From NCBI GenBank assembly GCA_018335675.1, contig JAGXRQ010000019.1:1-64000 (forward strand): 64,000 nt of DNA, read 5' to 3'. The DNA is from Bacteroidota bacterium (GTDB taxonomy: Bacteria > Bacteroidota > Bacteroidia > Bacteroidales > UBA7960). This document shows, piece after piece, positions 54,238 through 61,574 of this stretch; positions within the stretch are counted from its first letter, which is position 1, and each line of letters starts with the position of its first letter. Below the pieces are notes generated by a model that searched no databases, was not told where the DNA came from, and saw only the letters and a program-made list of their open reading frames with translations. The translations under genes were made by a program, and so were the position numbers.

Positions 54238-54954
54238 TTAAAAAAACATTATCCAACAAAAATAAACACCCATAATAATAAACAGAACAGCTACAATTCT
54301 TCTAAACCAAATCTCAAATGTTTTTATCTTGTTATAAAAAGACCCAACACTTGAAATGCTGTATGCAATTACCCATGCAAATAAGATTACGGGCAAGCCG
54401 GTTCCAATTGAAAATACAACAGGTAAGAAATAACCGGTGGAAGCAGAAGCTGAAACTGATAGCGGAATTAATCCGCCAAAAAATAATACACCACTGAATG
54501 GGCAAAATGCTAATGCAAATACAATCCCTAGAAATAGGGAATTCCAATATGTACCTTGTTTGCTTTTGCCATCCCTGAGCTTAATATTTATTTTGGGTAA
54601 AAAGTTAAACCTGATAAAATCAAGCATAAATACGCCCATGATTATTAAAAGAGGCCCAAGAACCATAGGACCATAGTTAGTGAAAAACTGGGCAATTTTA
54701 AATGTGCTTATTCCTTGCTTTATGAAATATATCAGCACAATGCTTAAAGCAGTGTAACTAATAATTCTGCCAATCATATAGTAAAGACCATTCAGGAAAG
54801 TTTTTCGCTTGTTCTGAATTTCTTTGCTTATATAACCCATAGCTGAGATATTTGTAGCAAGGGGGCAAGGACTAATGGCCATCATAAGTCCTATTAAAAA
54901 AGCAGTTATTATCGGAAACTGAGAATTGTCAACCAGATTTTGAAGAAATTCCAT
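54238..54954 (-). CDS. ArsG-like/CcdA-related membrane transporter
   Basis: The 238-residue protein has six membrane segments of the DsbD/CcdA fold. The conserved MMAISPCPLATNISAMGYIS carries a Cys-Pro, and a second Cys-Pro lies in FALAFCPFSGVLFFGG. In CcdA-type proteins these Cys residues pass reducing power across the membrane. ArsG of ArsEFG systems and SafE-type exporters share the fold. It sits directly after two thioredoxin-like periplasmic proteins (ArsF-like), so it probably either reduces them or exports the substrate they handle. Confidence 0.85.
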   Translation of the reverse strand: MEFLQNLVDNSQFPIITAFLIGLMMAISPCPLATNISAMGYISKEIQNKRKTFLNGLYYMIGRIISYTALSIVLIYFIKQGISTFKIAQFFTNYGPMVLGPLLIIMGVFMLDFIRFNFLPKINIKLRDGKSKQGTYWNSLFLGIVFALAFCPFSGVLFFGGLIPLSVSASASTGYFLPVVFSIGTGLPVILFAWVIAYSISSVGSFYNKIKTFEIWFRRIVAVLFIIMGVYFCWIMFF

Positions 54955-54955
54955 C

Positions 54956-55348
54956 CTACTTTAAACTATCATTAATTTTAGCAATTAACTTAGTTTTCAA
55001 TTCTTCTTTAGATTTATTTCTATTGTAATCACGAATGATATCAGAAACATCTATTACAGTTTCATTTTTCTTCTTTTTTGCAACAATAACAACAGTTTGT
55101 GATTTTGCATTGTGTTTCTCAACCAAATCTTTGTTTTGCTCATCTGAAATCATAACAGCCTTAAAGGTTACTTTATCGGCTGAGAAATTTGATTCAATAA
55201 TTTGCTTCACTTCACCTTCAAGTTCACTACAAGCTCTTGCAGGGCAACAAGCCAGATTTGCTTTAAAATAAAGTACTTCAGCTTTTTGTGCAATTGATGC
55301 AACGCTAGAAATTGTGACAATAGCCACTGCTAATAAAATCTTTCTCAT
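54956..55348 (-). CDS. ArsF-like exported thioredoxin-fold protein (copy 1)
   Basis: The 130-residue protein has a signal peptide (ILLAVAIVTISSVASIAQKA) and a thioredoxin-like core. The first helix carries KANLACCPARACSELEGE, an unusual CC-x-x-x-x-C cluster in place of CxxC. VTFKAVMISDEQNKDLVEKHN and QTVVIVAKKK follow. It resembles ArsF-type small proteins encoded next to ArsG. The Cys cluster suggests metal or metalloid binding rather than simple disulfide exchange. One base separates it from the ArsG-like start. Confidence 0.78.
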   Translation of the reverse strand: MRKILLAVAIVTISSVASIAQKAEVLYFKANLACCPARACSELEGEVKQIIESNFSADKVTFKAVMISDEQNKDLVEKHNAKSQTVVIVAKKKKNETVIDVSDIIRDYNRNKSKEELKTKLIAKINDSLK

Positions 55349-55351
55349 GTT

Positions 55352-55804
55352 TTAGTTGTTTAGATAGTTGTTTACTTCGTTAATTATTAACTCTTTTATT
55401 TGGTTTTTATCTGAAAATACTATTGGAAAAGTTTCCATTGAAATATCAATATGCTCGTCTTTAGTTGCAATTATAAGGCTGCTGAATGCAACCTCGTATT
55501 TGTTTGTAAGCTCTTGGTTTTCCTTTAATGAAAAGTCGATTTCATAAAACTTAACATCGTCATTGTCTGAATAATATTCGCCAACAGTTTCTCTTGTAAT
55601 CTTTTCAAGTTCGTTGCAAGTAGGGCATCTCATTTTTCCGTGGAAATAAAAAACCGCAACTTTTGTTTTCTCGAAATTTATTTCTTCTGCCTGCCCTTTG
55701 TTTTCCGATTTAGGATTGCAGGAAGTGAAAATCAATGCTGCAATAATTGCAAACAATGTTTTATATGCTAACACTTTAGCATTGAACACATTTCTTCTTC
55801 TCAT
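55352..55804 (-). CDS. ArsF-like thioredoxin-fold lipoprotein (copy 2)
   Basis: The start is taken at the ATG 55804 because the frame then gives a lipoprotein signal ending at Cys29 (FAIIAALIFTSC). A longer frame from 55861 would overlap arsR more. The mature part is thioredoxin-like with FYFHGKMRCPTCNELEKITRE, a proper CPTC motif near residue 69. It is a paralogue of the next gene, but with a normal CxxC. It overlaps the end of the ArsR gene by 29 bases, which suggests translational coupling. Confidence 0.78.
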   Translation of the reverse strand: MRRRNVFNAKVLAYKTLFAIIAALIFTSCNPKSENKGQAEEINFEKTKVAVFYFHGKMRCPTCNELEKITRETVGEYYSDNDDVKFYEIDFSLKENQELTNKYEVAFSSLIIATKDEHIDISMETFPIVFSDKNQIKELIINEVNNYLNN

Positions 55805-56126
55805 CTTTGGCTGTTTTTGGTTGATAATCTTTAAATAGTTCACTAAATATTTTACTTGCATTTTCCCAGTTTTTGAGATTTATGCAATATTTGATAAATG
55901 GAGGATTTATTTCACCCTGAATAAGTTCAGCGTGTTTTAATTCCTTTAAATGTTGCGAAAGCGTAGATCTTCCTATAGGCAGTTCTTCAACCAAATCTCC
56001 GCTATAACAACATGCATCCATTGACGAAAGCTTTTTGAGTATATATACACGAGCCGGATGACTCATCGCCTTAGCAATGGCAGCAAGTTTTATATCATCT
56101 TGAGAAAACTCTATTTTCTTAGCCAT
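55776..56126 (-). CDS. ArsR/SmtB-family winged-helix regulator
   Basis: The 116-residue repressor has the ArsR helix-turn-helix (LVEELPIGRSTLSQHLKELKHAELIQGE, about residues 47-75). Before it lies a Cys pair in MDACCYSGDL, at the position of the metal-binding ELCVCDL loop of ArsR. The C-terminus adds CVQC. These Cys residues are candidates for metalloid or thiol sensing that would release DNA. It is the second gene of the operon, overlapping the thioredoxin gene by 8 bases. A palindrome over the operon promoter is its likely operator. Confidence 0.93.
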   Translation of the reverse strand: MAKKIEFSQDDIKLAAIAKAMSHPARVYILKKLSSMDACCYSGDLVEELPIGRSTLSQHLKELKHAELIQGEINPPFIKYCINLKNWENASKIFSELFKDYQPKTAKDEKKKCVQC

Positions 56127-56364
56127 GAATTTCTTTCTCGATAAGCTTTTTTATTTCTTCTTTGGAAAGTAATGAACCCTTGGAAACAACTTTTTCGTTT
56201 ATAACCATTGCCGGAGTTGATAAAATGCTGTAGTTCATAATCTCAACAATGTCTTCAACTTTCGAAACTTCGGCATCGAATGCATTTTCAGCAACAACCT
56301 CGGATGTTCTTTCTAGTAGAACTTTACACTTTTGGCAGCCGGGACCTAAAATCTTAATGATCAT
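56119..56364 (-). CDS. Small thioredoxin-family protein (MTH895/TM0996-type)
   Basis: The 81-residue protein is a minimal thioredoxin/glutaredoxin fold: IIKILGPGCQKCKVLLERTSEVV with Cys10 and Cys13. The cis-Pro loop STPAMVINEKVVSKG and a C-terminal helix follow. This family is regularly found beside ArsR regulators and DUF318 permeases. It probably reduces the transported compound or the regulator. It is the first gene of the minus-strand operon and overlaps arsR by 8 bases. Confidence 0.92.
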   Translation of the reverse strand: MIIKILGPGCQKCKVLLERTSEVVAENAFDAEVSKVEDIVEIMNYSILSTPAMVINEKVVSKGSLLSKEEIKKLIEKEIHG

Positions 56365-56381
56365 AATTTTTTCATTTTTAT

Positions 56382-56418
56382 ATTTCGCAAAATTACGAAA
56401 TGGAATTTATTATAGCAA
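56382..56418 (-). promoter_or_regulatory. Operon promoter with overlapping palindromic operator for ArsR
   Basis: On the minus strand TAATTTTG (56388-56395) is the -7 element, and TTG (56416-56418) lies 20 bases upstream. The arms ATTTCG (56382-56387) and CGAAAT (56396-56401) form an inverted repeat with an 8-base spacer that is exactly the -7 element. A bound ArsR dimer would block polymerase. The first gene starts about 20 bases downstream. Confidence 0.72.
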
Positions 56419-56465
56419 ATTTTTTTTGATGGAATTGTTTTTCATGTTTATAGAAGGGGGTGACA

Positions 56466-56512
56466 ATAATCAATCTTCAATCTGCACAATCCTTTCAATC
56501 CTTTCAATCTTT
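56466..56512. repeat. Tandem nonamers, CAATCCTTT type
   Basis: CAATCTT, CAATCTGCA, CAATCCTTT, CAATCCTTT and CAATCTTTT recur every 9 bases. They are related to the nonamers at 52267-52325. Confidence 0.85.
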
Positions 56513-56555
56513 TAGTTTCATATTGTGAAAACCCAAAAAACTCCGTAAGGGGTGG

Positions 56556-56692
56556 AATGTCTATAGCAATGTATTGGGTGTGTAGCAACGTGAATCCCGT
56601 AGGGATGAAACAAAAAAAATGTTTCGTTCCTCTGGAACTCCCAATATATTTGCATTCCGTTATTCTATAGACATTTCATCCCTATGGGATTA
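56556..56692. repeat. Long imperfect inverted repeat element (about 137 bases)
   Basis: AATGTCTATAG at 56556-56566 pairs with CTATAGACATT at 56665-56675. TATTGGG at 56572-56578 pairs with CCCAATA at 56640-56646. AATCCCGTAGGGATGAAA at 56593-56610 is repeated inverted at 56674-56691 with one mismatch. No ORF is credible in it. Confidence 0.85.
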
Positions 56693-56758
56693 AAGCAGGC
56701 GAACGATTAAATTCAAATAATTTTAGAATGGCCGGTTTGCAGAGGCATTTCTCAAAAT

Positions 56759-56811
56759 TGGAACACGGATAACACAGATTATACAGATTTTCACTGATTA
56801 AAGCATCATTT
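56759..56811 (+). repeat. Dispersed 'GGAACACGGATAAC' repeat, partial copy
   Basis: It has the same start as the copies at 57008 and 59528, followed by ACAGATTAT and ACAGATTTT units of 9 bases and TCACTGATTA. The second half of the longer copies is missing. Confidence 0.88.
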
Positions 56812-56903
56812 AGTTACACAGTGTCACACAGTGTTTTCACAGTGTTTCACAGTTGCTTCTCTGCGTAAATCAGCGAAATCTGCGGGAGATAAGGCTCCCC
56901 TTC

Positions 56904-56986
56904 GCCCTGAAAGGGCAATATAATTCAGCCCAAAGGCAACGCCTTGGGTTATAAACGAGCGATGTGTATTTGCGCCCTGAAAGGGC
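56904..56986. repeat. GCCCTGAAAGGGC palindrome pair around a second hairpin
   Basis: GCCCTGAAAGGGC occurs at 56904-56916 and again at 56974-56986. Between them CCCAAAGGC-AAC-GCCTTGGG (56929-56948) forms a hairpin. Such blocks are known as dispersed elements in Bacteroidota. The gap 56365-57275 holds these repeats only; I see no gene in it. Confidence 0.85.
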
Positions 56987-57007
56987 AACTTAGAGGGATT
57001 TTTTATT

Positions 57008-57125
57008 GGAACACGGATGACACGGATTATTCGGATTTTCACTGATTAAAATATCAGTTTCCTCTGCGGTTTTTGCGAAATCTTCGCGGCTTTTGCGTGG
57101 AATTTTTTTTTAAGCCACAAAGACC
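57008..57125 (+). repeat. About 115-base direct repeat, left copy, beside the AbiE genes
   Basis: It runs from GGAACACGGATGACACGG through TCAGTTTCCTCTGCGG and TTTTTGCGAAATC to CCACAAAGACC. It aligns with 59528-59636 at roughly 90 percent, with one 8-base gap. Confidence 0.9.
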
Positions 57126-57275
57126 TTGTCGCCATTCCTGTCACCCTTCTGTCACTTTCCTGTCACTCTTCTGAATCTTCCCAACCCCACATTATTACAA
57201 TATTTGTTCATTTTGGTGGGGTTGGTTACATCGGTATATTTACATTGAATACTAATTTCTTGTTGAGTCTATCAT

Positions 57276-58067
57276 TTAAATGTTCTCAATTAATTCTGAT
57301 TTCAACCATGTAAATGCCGCATTTTGATTGTATTTCATTCCTGGTCTTAGAATGGCCTCCATGTCGCCTGTAAACTCAGCACTATTCTCCTTCTCTGCAA
57401 TATTAAGTAAGAATTCCTTTTTGCTTGGTGGTCTTTTCCCTGTAGAAAACGAAATATACTCCTTAAAGCAGCTTATGATTTCTTCATAGTTTAAGTCGAT
57501 ATTTTGCCGTGCATAATCTAAATCAAATAAATCCCTTCCTTTGCTTCGCTGATATAATGCTCTTAGTTTTGTTCCTAAAAGTTCGTTTATATTGTAAGTT
57601 TTTATCTCGGCCATACCGGAAACCCATTCACTTTCAACTTCAAAATGGATATCAACCCAATCAAGCACGTTGAAATGCTCCTTGCAGTTTATTTCCAGCT
57701 TCAGTCGCATTCTTATCTCTTCATATTCCGATGTGAAACGGTATAAAGCTCTAGCTCCATGACCACGAACCTGTGTAGTTCTTTTTTCCTCAAAAAAGGA
57801 AACAACTTCTCCAATCCTTTTCATTATAGGGTTTACCGGACCTGGTTTAATTTGAACCAAATCAATATCCTCAGAATATCGTGAAGCAGGATTAAGGTAT
57901 AATTTATGTAAAGCTGTTCCGCCTCTGAATGCAAGATTTTCTCTTAGGAAATCATCAGAAAATATTTCCACCAACGTTCTTGAAATAATTAGATCCTGTT
58001 CAACCTGAGAAAATTCAATCCACGGTGCCTGTTGCTGCCACTTAGCAATAGATGGTCTTGGAATCAT
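57276..58067 (-). CDS. AbiEii/AbiGii-family nucleotidyltransferase toxin
   Basis: The 263-residue protein is the toxin partner of a type IV toxin-antitoxin (AbiE) system. The nucleotidyltransferase motif FRGGTALHKLYLNP and SEDIDLVQI (the G-G and D-x-D pattern) lies at about residues 47-73. TKLRALYQRSKGRDLFDLDYA follows near 165, where AbiEii proteins keep further catalytic residues. Known members transfer nucleotides to tRNA and stop growth, and with AbiEi they limit some phages. The start ATG overlaps the antitoxin stop (ATGA at 58064-58067), so the two are translationally coupled. Confidence 0.93.
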   Translation of the reverse strand: MIPRPSIAKWQQQAPWIEFSQVEQDLIISRTLVEIFSDDFLRENLAFRGGTALHKLYLNPASRYSEDIDLVQIKPGPVNPIMKRIGEVVSFFEEKRTTQVRGHGARALYRFTSEYEEIRMRLKLEINCKEHFNVLDWVDIHFEVESEWVSGMAEIKTYNINELLGTKLRALYQRSKGRDLFDLDYARQNIDLNYEEIISCFKEYISFSTGKRPPSKKEFLLNIAEKENSAEFTGDMEAILRPGMKYNQNAAFTWLKSELIENI

Positions 58068-58855
58068 AAATCACTTTCTAATTTCACGTTAATATCAACC
58101 TTCCATTTATTCTTAACAGCACCAGCCTTTTCATTTGATTTTGGAGACAGTAACACTGGAAAGAAATTGTTTTGCATTAAGTTATTAAATATCAATTCTT
58201 GATAGTCCTTATGCATCCCTAGTTCTTCTAATAAGAACCCAAGCCTTTGTAAAGCACTCTGGTTTGGATACCAGCTTAAAAGATCTATTAAGTCTGAATT
58301 AGTTAATTCTTCTGATAACTCTTCAATGGTTGCAAGCATTCTATTAATTCCACCCAATTTTGTTTGATGATGTATTAAATCAACAATAGTCAATGCAGGA
58401 CTTGAAATTTTGTAAATACCAGCATCTGATTTTTTCAATTGAATATTCTTATCCGGCCAATTACTTGTTGTAAAAAATCTGATATCAAGATTACTCTTTG
58501 ATATATCGTTAAGTTTTGGCTTTTCAATAATCAAGTAATCTCTTTGAACTTGTTGATGACTTGCGCCATGAAACTTTGCAGCTGAATAAAGAGCTACATA
58601 ATAGTTCCTGTTTAAATATTTAAAAAGTTTCTCGCAATATAGCTGTAATGGCAATTTTTGTGCTGATGAATATCTTGGTGTTATAACAAGATAGAAGCCT
58701 TTTCGAAGACTTATGATTTCTTTTTTAGCAATTAGTCGAGATAGCTCGCTTTTTATGGAAGTCTCACTTTTATGAATATTCTCAATCAATTCATTTAATG
58801 AGAATGAATATTCCTCGTAAGATAATAATTGTTTTATGTAATTTGCGACAGACAA
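58064..58855 (-). CDS. AbiEi-family antitoxin with winged helix (TTG start)
   Basis: The 263-residue protein starts with a winged-helix DNA-binding domain (YSFSLNELIENIHKSETSIKSELSRLIAKKEI, region about residues 15-46). A larger C-terminal domain follows (FTTSNWPDKNIQLKK, ISSPALTIVDLIHH). This is the AbiEi antitoxin pattern. It represses its own operon and neutralises the toxin. The frame opens five codons after a stop and has no ATG before residue 170 or so, so TTG at 58855 must be the start. A weak start would keep the antitoxin low relative to a coupled toxin. The pair is flanked by dispersed repeats. Confidence 0.9.
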   Translation of the reverse strand: MSVANYIKQLLSYEEYSFSLNELIENIHKSETSIKSELSRLIAKKEIISLRKGFYLVITPRYSSAQKLPLQLYCEKLFKYLNRNYYVALYSAAKFHGASHQQVQRDYLIIEKPKLNDISKSNLDIRFFTTSNWPDKNIQLKKSDAGIYKISSPALTIVDLIHHQTKLGGINRMLATIEELSEELTNSDLIDLLSWYPNQSALQRLGFLLEELGMHKDYQELIFNNLMQNNFFPVLLSPKSNEKAGAVKNKWKVDINVKLESDL

Positions 58856-58956
58856 TCTTAGTAAATTTTAGACAAAGATACCCAAATTCAGTAATGTTGT
58901 ATAATTATTACTATTTTTTTCATAGATTTGTTTTATTACTCTCAAAGACATTAATA

Positions 58957-58998
58957 GCACACGGATTTAACGGATTTTCACTGATTGAAGCATCAGTT
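58957..58998 (+). repeat. Dispersed 'CACGGATTTAACGGATTTTCACTGATT' repeat, core copy
   Basis: This is the core part only: CACACGGATTTAACGGATT and TTCACTGATTGAAGCATCAG. It lies between the AbiE operon and the small membrane gene. It is the same family as 57008 and 59528. Confidence 0.85.
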
Positions 58999-59011
58999 AT
59001 TTCTGCATATT

Positions 59012-59296
59012 CTATGAGCCTGCAAATGGTGTCCCAAATAGCCCAACTGCAAGTTCTGCCCAAATGAGAAAGAATACAAGCAAAATTGCTCCACAGATTA
59101 TTAATCTGTATTTGACACTCTTTACCTTTCTAATTACTAATTCGCATAATAAACCCGTGCCTAGCAATAGAACTCCCATTATTATGAAGTCAAATATTTT
59201 CCAATCAACTTCATTCGTAAATTGCATTGCAACTAATGGAATAAGCAGCAATATAAACACTGCTGATAGAATGATTATTAGCCTTTTGTTTTTCAT
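59012..59296 (-). CDS. Small three-helix membrane protein of unknown function
   Basis: The 94-residue protein has three hydrophobic segments: about 6-24, 35-53 and 64-84. Charged turns lie between them (EVDWKIFD, RKVKSVKYR). The wording IFDFIIMGVLLLGTGLLCELVIRKVK is familiar from small Bacteroidota membrane proteins of unknown function. No motif suggests a reaction. It stands alone inside the repeat-rich island, next to the AbiE pair, with dispersed repeats on both sides. Typical codon use supports it as a real gene. Confidence 0.7.
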   Translation of the reverse strand: MKNKRLIIILSAVFILLLIPLVAMQFTNEVDWKIFDFIIMGVLLLGTGLLCELVIRKVKSVKYRLIICGAILLVFFLIWAELAVGLFGTPFAGS

Positions 59297-59527
59297 GGTT
59301 GTCGTTTTTATTTAGTTAAGAGTTTTATTATTTGATCCATGTATTTTTTGAAACTATTATTTGCATTGATTATTGTGTTTGGTTTACATTCGCGAAAATC
59401 TTTTCATATATAATTTATTTTCTTTTTTCTTATGATTTCCAATTACCAACCTAACTCCCATCTGTTGTATCTTAAACAAAATTTTGCTTTTTAAAATAAT
59501 CATATCAAATATAAAGGGTTTTTTAAT

Positions 59528-59640
59528 TGGAACACGGATAACGCGGATTTAATGGATTTTCACTGATTATTGCATCAGTTTCCTCTGCGGTTTTTGCGAA
59601 ATCCTTTGCGTGGAATTTTTTTAAACCACAAAGACCACTA
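59528..59640 (+). repeat. About 110-base direct repeat, right copy
   Basis: It matches 57008-57125 from GGAACACGGATAACGCGG to CCACAAAGACC, roughly 90 percent, with an 8-base gap. It encloses, with the left copy, the AbiE pair and the small membrane gene. Confidence 0.9.
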
Positions 59641-59708
59641 AGAATGCACAAAGCACACAAAGAAAAACTTAGTGCCCTTTGTGAAAACCTTTGTGAACTT
59701 AGTGGTTA
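59624..59708. repeat. Hairpin ACCACTAAG / CTTAGTGGT
   Basis: ACCACTAAG at 59634-59642 pairs with CTTAGTGGT at 59698-59706, with inner CACAAAG/CTTTGTG pairs. It follows directly on the right direct repeat. The gap 59297-60044 contains only this and other repeats. Confidence 0.8.
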
Positions 59709-59808
59709 AAAAACAAATATCATTCTTCACAATCCTGTCAATCGTTCATCCACTGGATATCTCGCTAACGCTCGATATGACGGTTTCCCAATCCATACAA
59801 TCTTTTTC

Positions 59809-59838
59809 ACCCCCCAGCCCCCTAAAGGGGGAGCTGCA
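59809..59838 (+). repeat. CCCCCTAAAGGGGG dispersed element, best copy
   Basis: CCCCCTAAAGGGGGAGCTGC with a CACCCCCCAG left flank. Related copies lie at 47235-47261 (inverted) and 52336-52357. Confidence 0.88.
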
Positions 59839-59865
59839 AACATTTGTGCAATCTCACACCCCTCA

Positions 59866-59900
59866 CCTCAAACCTCAAACCTCAAACCTCAAACCTCAAA
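59866..59900. repeat. Tandem heptamers, CCTCAAA type (5 units)
   Basis: Five perfect CCTCAAA units. On the minus strand the unit is GGTTTGA, one base from the GG-NN-T-Y-R formula. Octamers of the CACATTGG type follow at 59942-59985. Confidence 0.95.
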
Positions 59901-60032
59901 CCCAATACTACTCTATTACCAGCAACATAGTTCATAATATCCACATTAACACATTGGCATATTTGCACATTGGCACATTTTCTTCAATCTTAAAAATCTT
60001 AAAACATTTTTCGAAAAATTATCTCATATCAT

Positions 60033-60040
60033 TATCTTTG
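60033..60040 (+). promoter_or_regulatory. Promoter -7 element (TATCTTTG) for guaA
   Basis: TATCTTTG fits TAnnTTTG and ends only 4 bases before the first ATG of guaA, so the transcript would be leaderless or nearly so. Confidence 0.6.
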
Positions 60041-60044
60041 CAGC

Positions 60045-61574
60045 ATGCATGAGATGATATTAATTTTAGATTTCGGCTCTCAATATACTCAATTGATTGC
60101 CAGACGTGTAAGGGAACTCAACGTGTATTGTGAGATACATCCTTACCATTATAAACCTTCGAACTTCGACAATATTAAAGGTGTTATTCTTTCGGGTAGC
60201 CCTTTTAGTACCAGAGAAAAAGACTCTCCAAGACCTGATCTTTCGGGCATTGTTGGGAAAATTCCTTTGCTTGGTGTATGCTATGGTGCTCAGCTACTTG
60301 CGCTTGAAAATGGTGGCGATGTTGAAGCTTCTGCTACTAGAGAATACGGTAGGGCAAACCTTTGTTTTGTCGATTCAAAGGAAGATCTTCTTGTCGGAGT
60401 TTCTCAAAACTCTCAGGTATGGATGTCGCACGGCGATACTATTACAAAGTTGCCCGCTTCTTACAAAAAGATTGCAAGCACCGCCGATGTCGATATTGCT
60501 GCTTTTCGCGCTAATGGAGATAATGTTTATGGATTGCAATTTCATCCGGAAGTGTACCATTCTACAGACGGTTTTATTTTATTGAGAAATTTTATTGTCG
60601 ATATCTGTGGTTGCGAACAAAGCTGGACTCCTGAATCATTTATTGAAAGCACCGTTGAAAATCTTAAGCAAAAGATCGGAAATGATAAGGTTGTTTTAGG
60701 TTTGTCGGGTGGCGTCGATTCAAGTGTAGCGGCTGTTTTGTTGCATAAAGCTATTGGAACTCAACTGCATTGTATTTTTGTGGATAATGGCTTGTTGAGA
60801 AAAAATGAATTTGAATCTGTACTGGATTCTTATCTGCATATGGGATTGAATGTAAAAGGAGTGAGGGCTGCAGATAATTTTTATAACGCTTTAAAAGGTT
60901 TGACAGACCCCGAGCTGAAAAGAAAAGCTATAGGGAAAGCTTTTATAGAGGTGTTCGATGAAGAAGCTCATAAAATTCAGGATGTTGTTTGGCTTGCTCA
61001 AGGAACTATTTATCCTGATGTTATTGAGTCTGTTTCTGTTAAAGGCCCCTCTGCTACTATCAAATCTCATCATAATGTTGGCGGATTGCCTGATTTTATG
61101 AAGCTTAAAATAGTTGAACCTCTAAGTAGTTTATTCAAAGACGAGGTTAGAAGGGTAGGAAGTGCTCTGCATATTAGCGATCACTTGCTAAAGCGTCATC
61201 CATTTCCCGGTCCAGGACTAGGAATTAGAATTCTGGGAGATATTACTCCTGATAAAGTTAGAATTCTTCAGGACGTGGATGATATTTTTATAAAAGGATT
61301 GCGTGATAGTGGCTTGTATGATAAGGTTTGGCAAGCTGCTGCAATATTGTTGCCGGTGCAGTCAGTCGGTGTTATGGGCGATGAAAGAACATACGAAAAT
61401 GCAGTATGCTTAAGAGCTGTGACCTCAACCGATGGAATGACAGCAGATTGGTCGCATTTGCCATACGAATTTTTGGCAAAAGTTTCAAATGATATAATAA
61501 ATAAGGTAAAAGGCGTTAATAGAGTAGTATATGATATAAGTTCTAAACCGCCGGCAACGATAGAGTGGGAGTAG
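60045..61574 (+). CDS. guaA: GMP synthase (glutamine-hydrolysing)
   Basis: GuaA aminates XMP to GMP using glutamine. The 509-residue protein has the class I glutaminase domain (about 4-190) with the nucleophile Cys in [17 protein letters not shown] and His-Glu in [10 protein letters not shown]. The ATP pyrophosphatase P-loop [18 protein letters not shown] lies near 211-228. The dimerisation domain ends with KPPATIEWE. The start [16 protein letters not shown] matches the family register from the first ATG at 60045. The second ATG at 60054 is also possible. The -7 promoter element ends four bases upstream, so translation is probably leaderless. Confidence 0.98.
   Translation: MHEMILILDFGSQYTQLIARRVRELNVYCEIHPYHYKPSNFDNIKGVILSGSPFSTREKDSPRPDLSGIVGKIPLLGVCYGAQLLALENGGDVEASATREYGRANLCFVDSKEDLLVGVSQNSQVWMSHGDTITKLPASYKKIASTADVDIAAFRANGDNVYGLQFHPEVYHSTDGFILLRNFIVDICGCEQSWTPESFIESTVENLKQKIGNDKVVLGLSGGVDSSVAAVLLHKAIGTQLHCIFVDNGLLRKNEFESVLDSYLHMGLNVKGVRAADNFYNALKGLTDPELKRKAIGKAFIEVFDEEAHKIQDVVWLAQGTIYPDVIESVSVKGPSATIKSHHNVGGLPDFMKLKIVEPLSSLFKDEVRRVGSALHISDHLLKRHPFPGPGLGIRILGDITPDKVRILQDVDDIFIKGLRDSGLYDKVWQAAAILLPVQSVGVMGDERTYENAVCLRAVTSTDGMTADWSHLPYEFLAKVSNDIINKVKGVNRVVYDISSKPPATIEWE

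Noticed and set aside
56824-57042. Minus-strand ORF of 72 codons (IRVIRVIRV-like)
   Set aside because: It is made entirely of dispersed repeats (ACGGAT nonamers and GCCCTGAAAGGGC blocks).
59672-60052. Plus-strand ORF of 126 codons upstream of guaA
   Set aside because: It runs through the palindromes, CCTCAAA heptamers and CACATT octamers and into the guaA start; no domain-like sequence.
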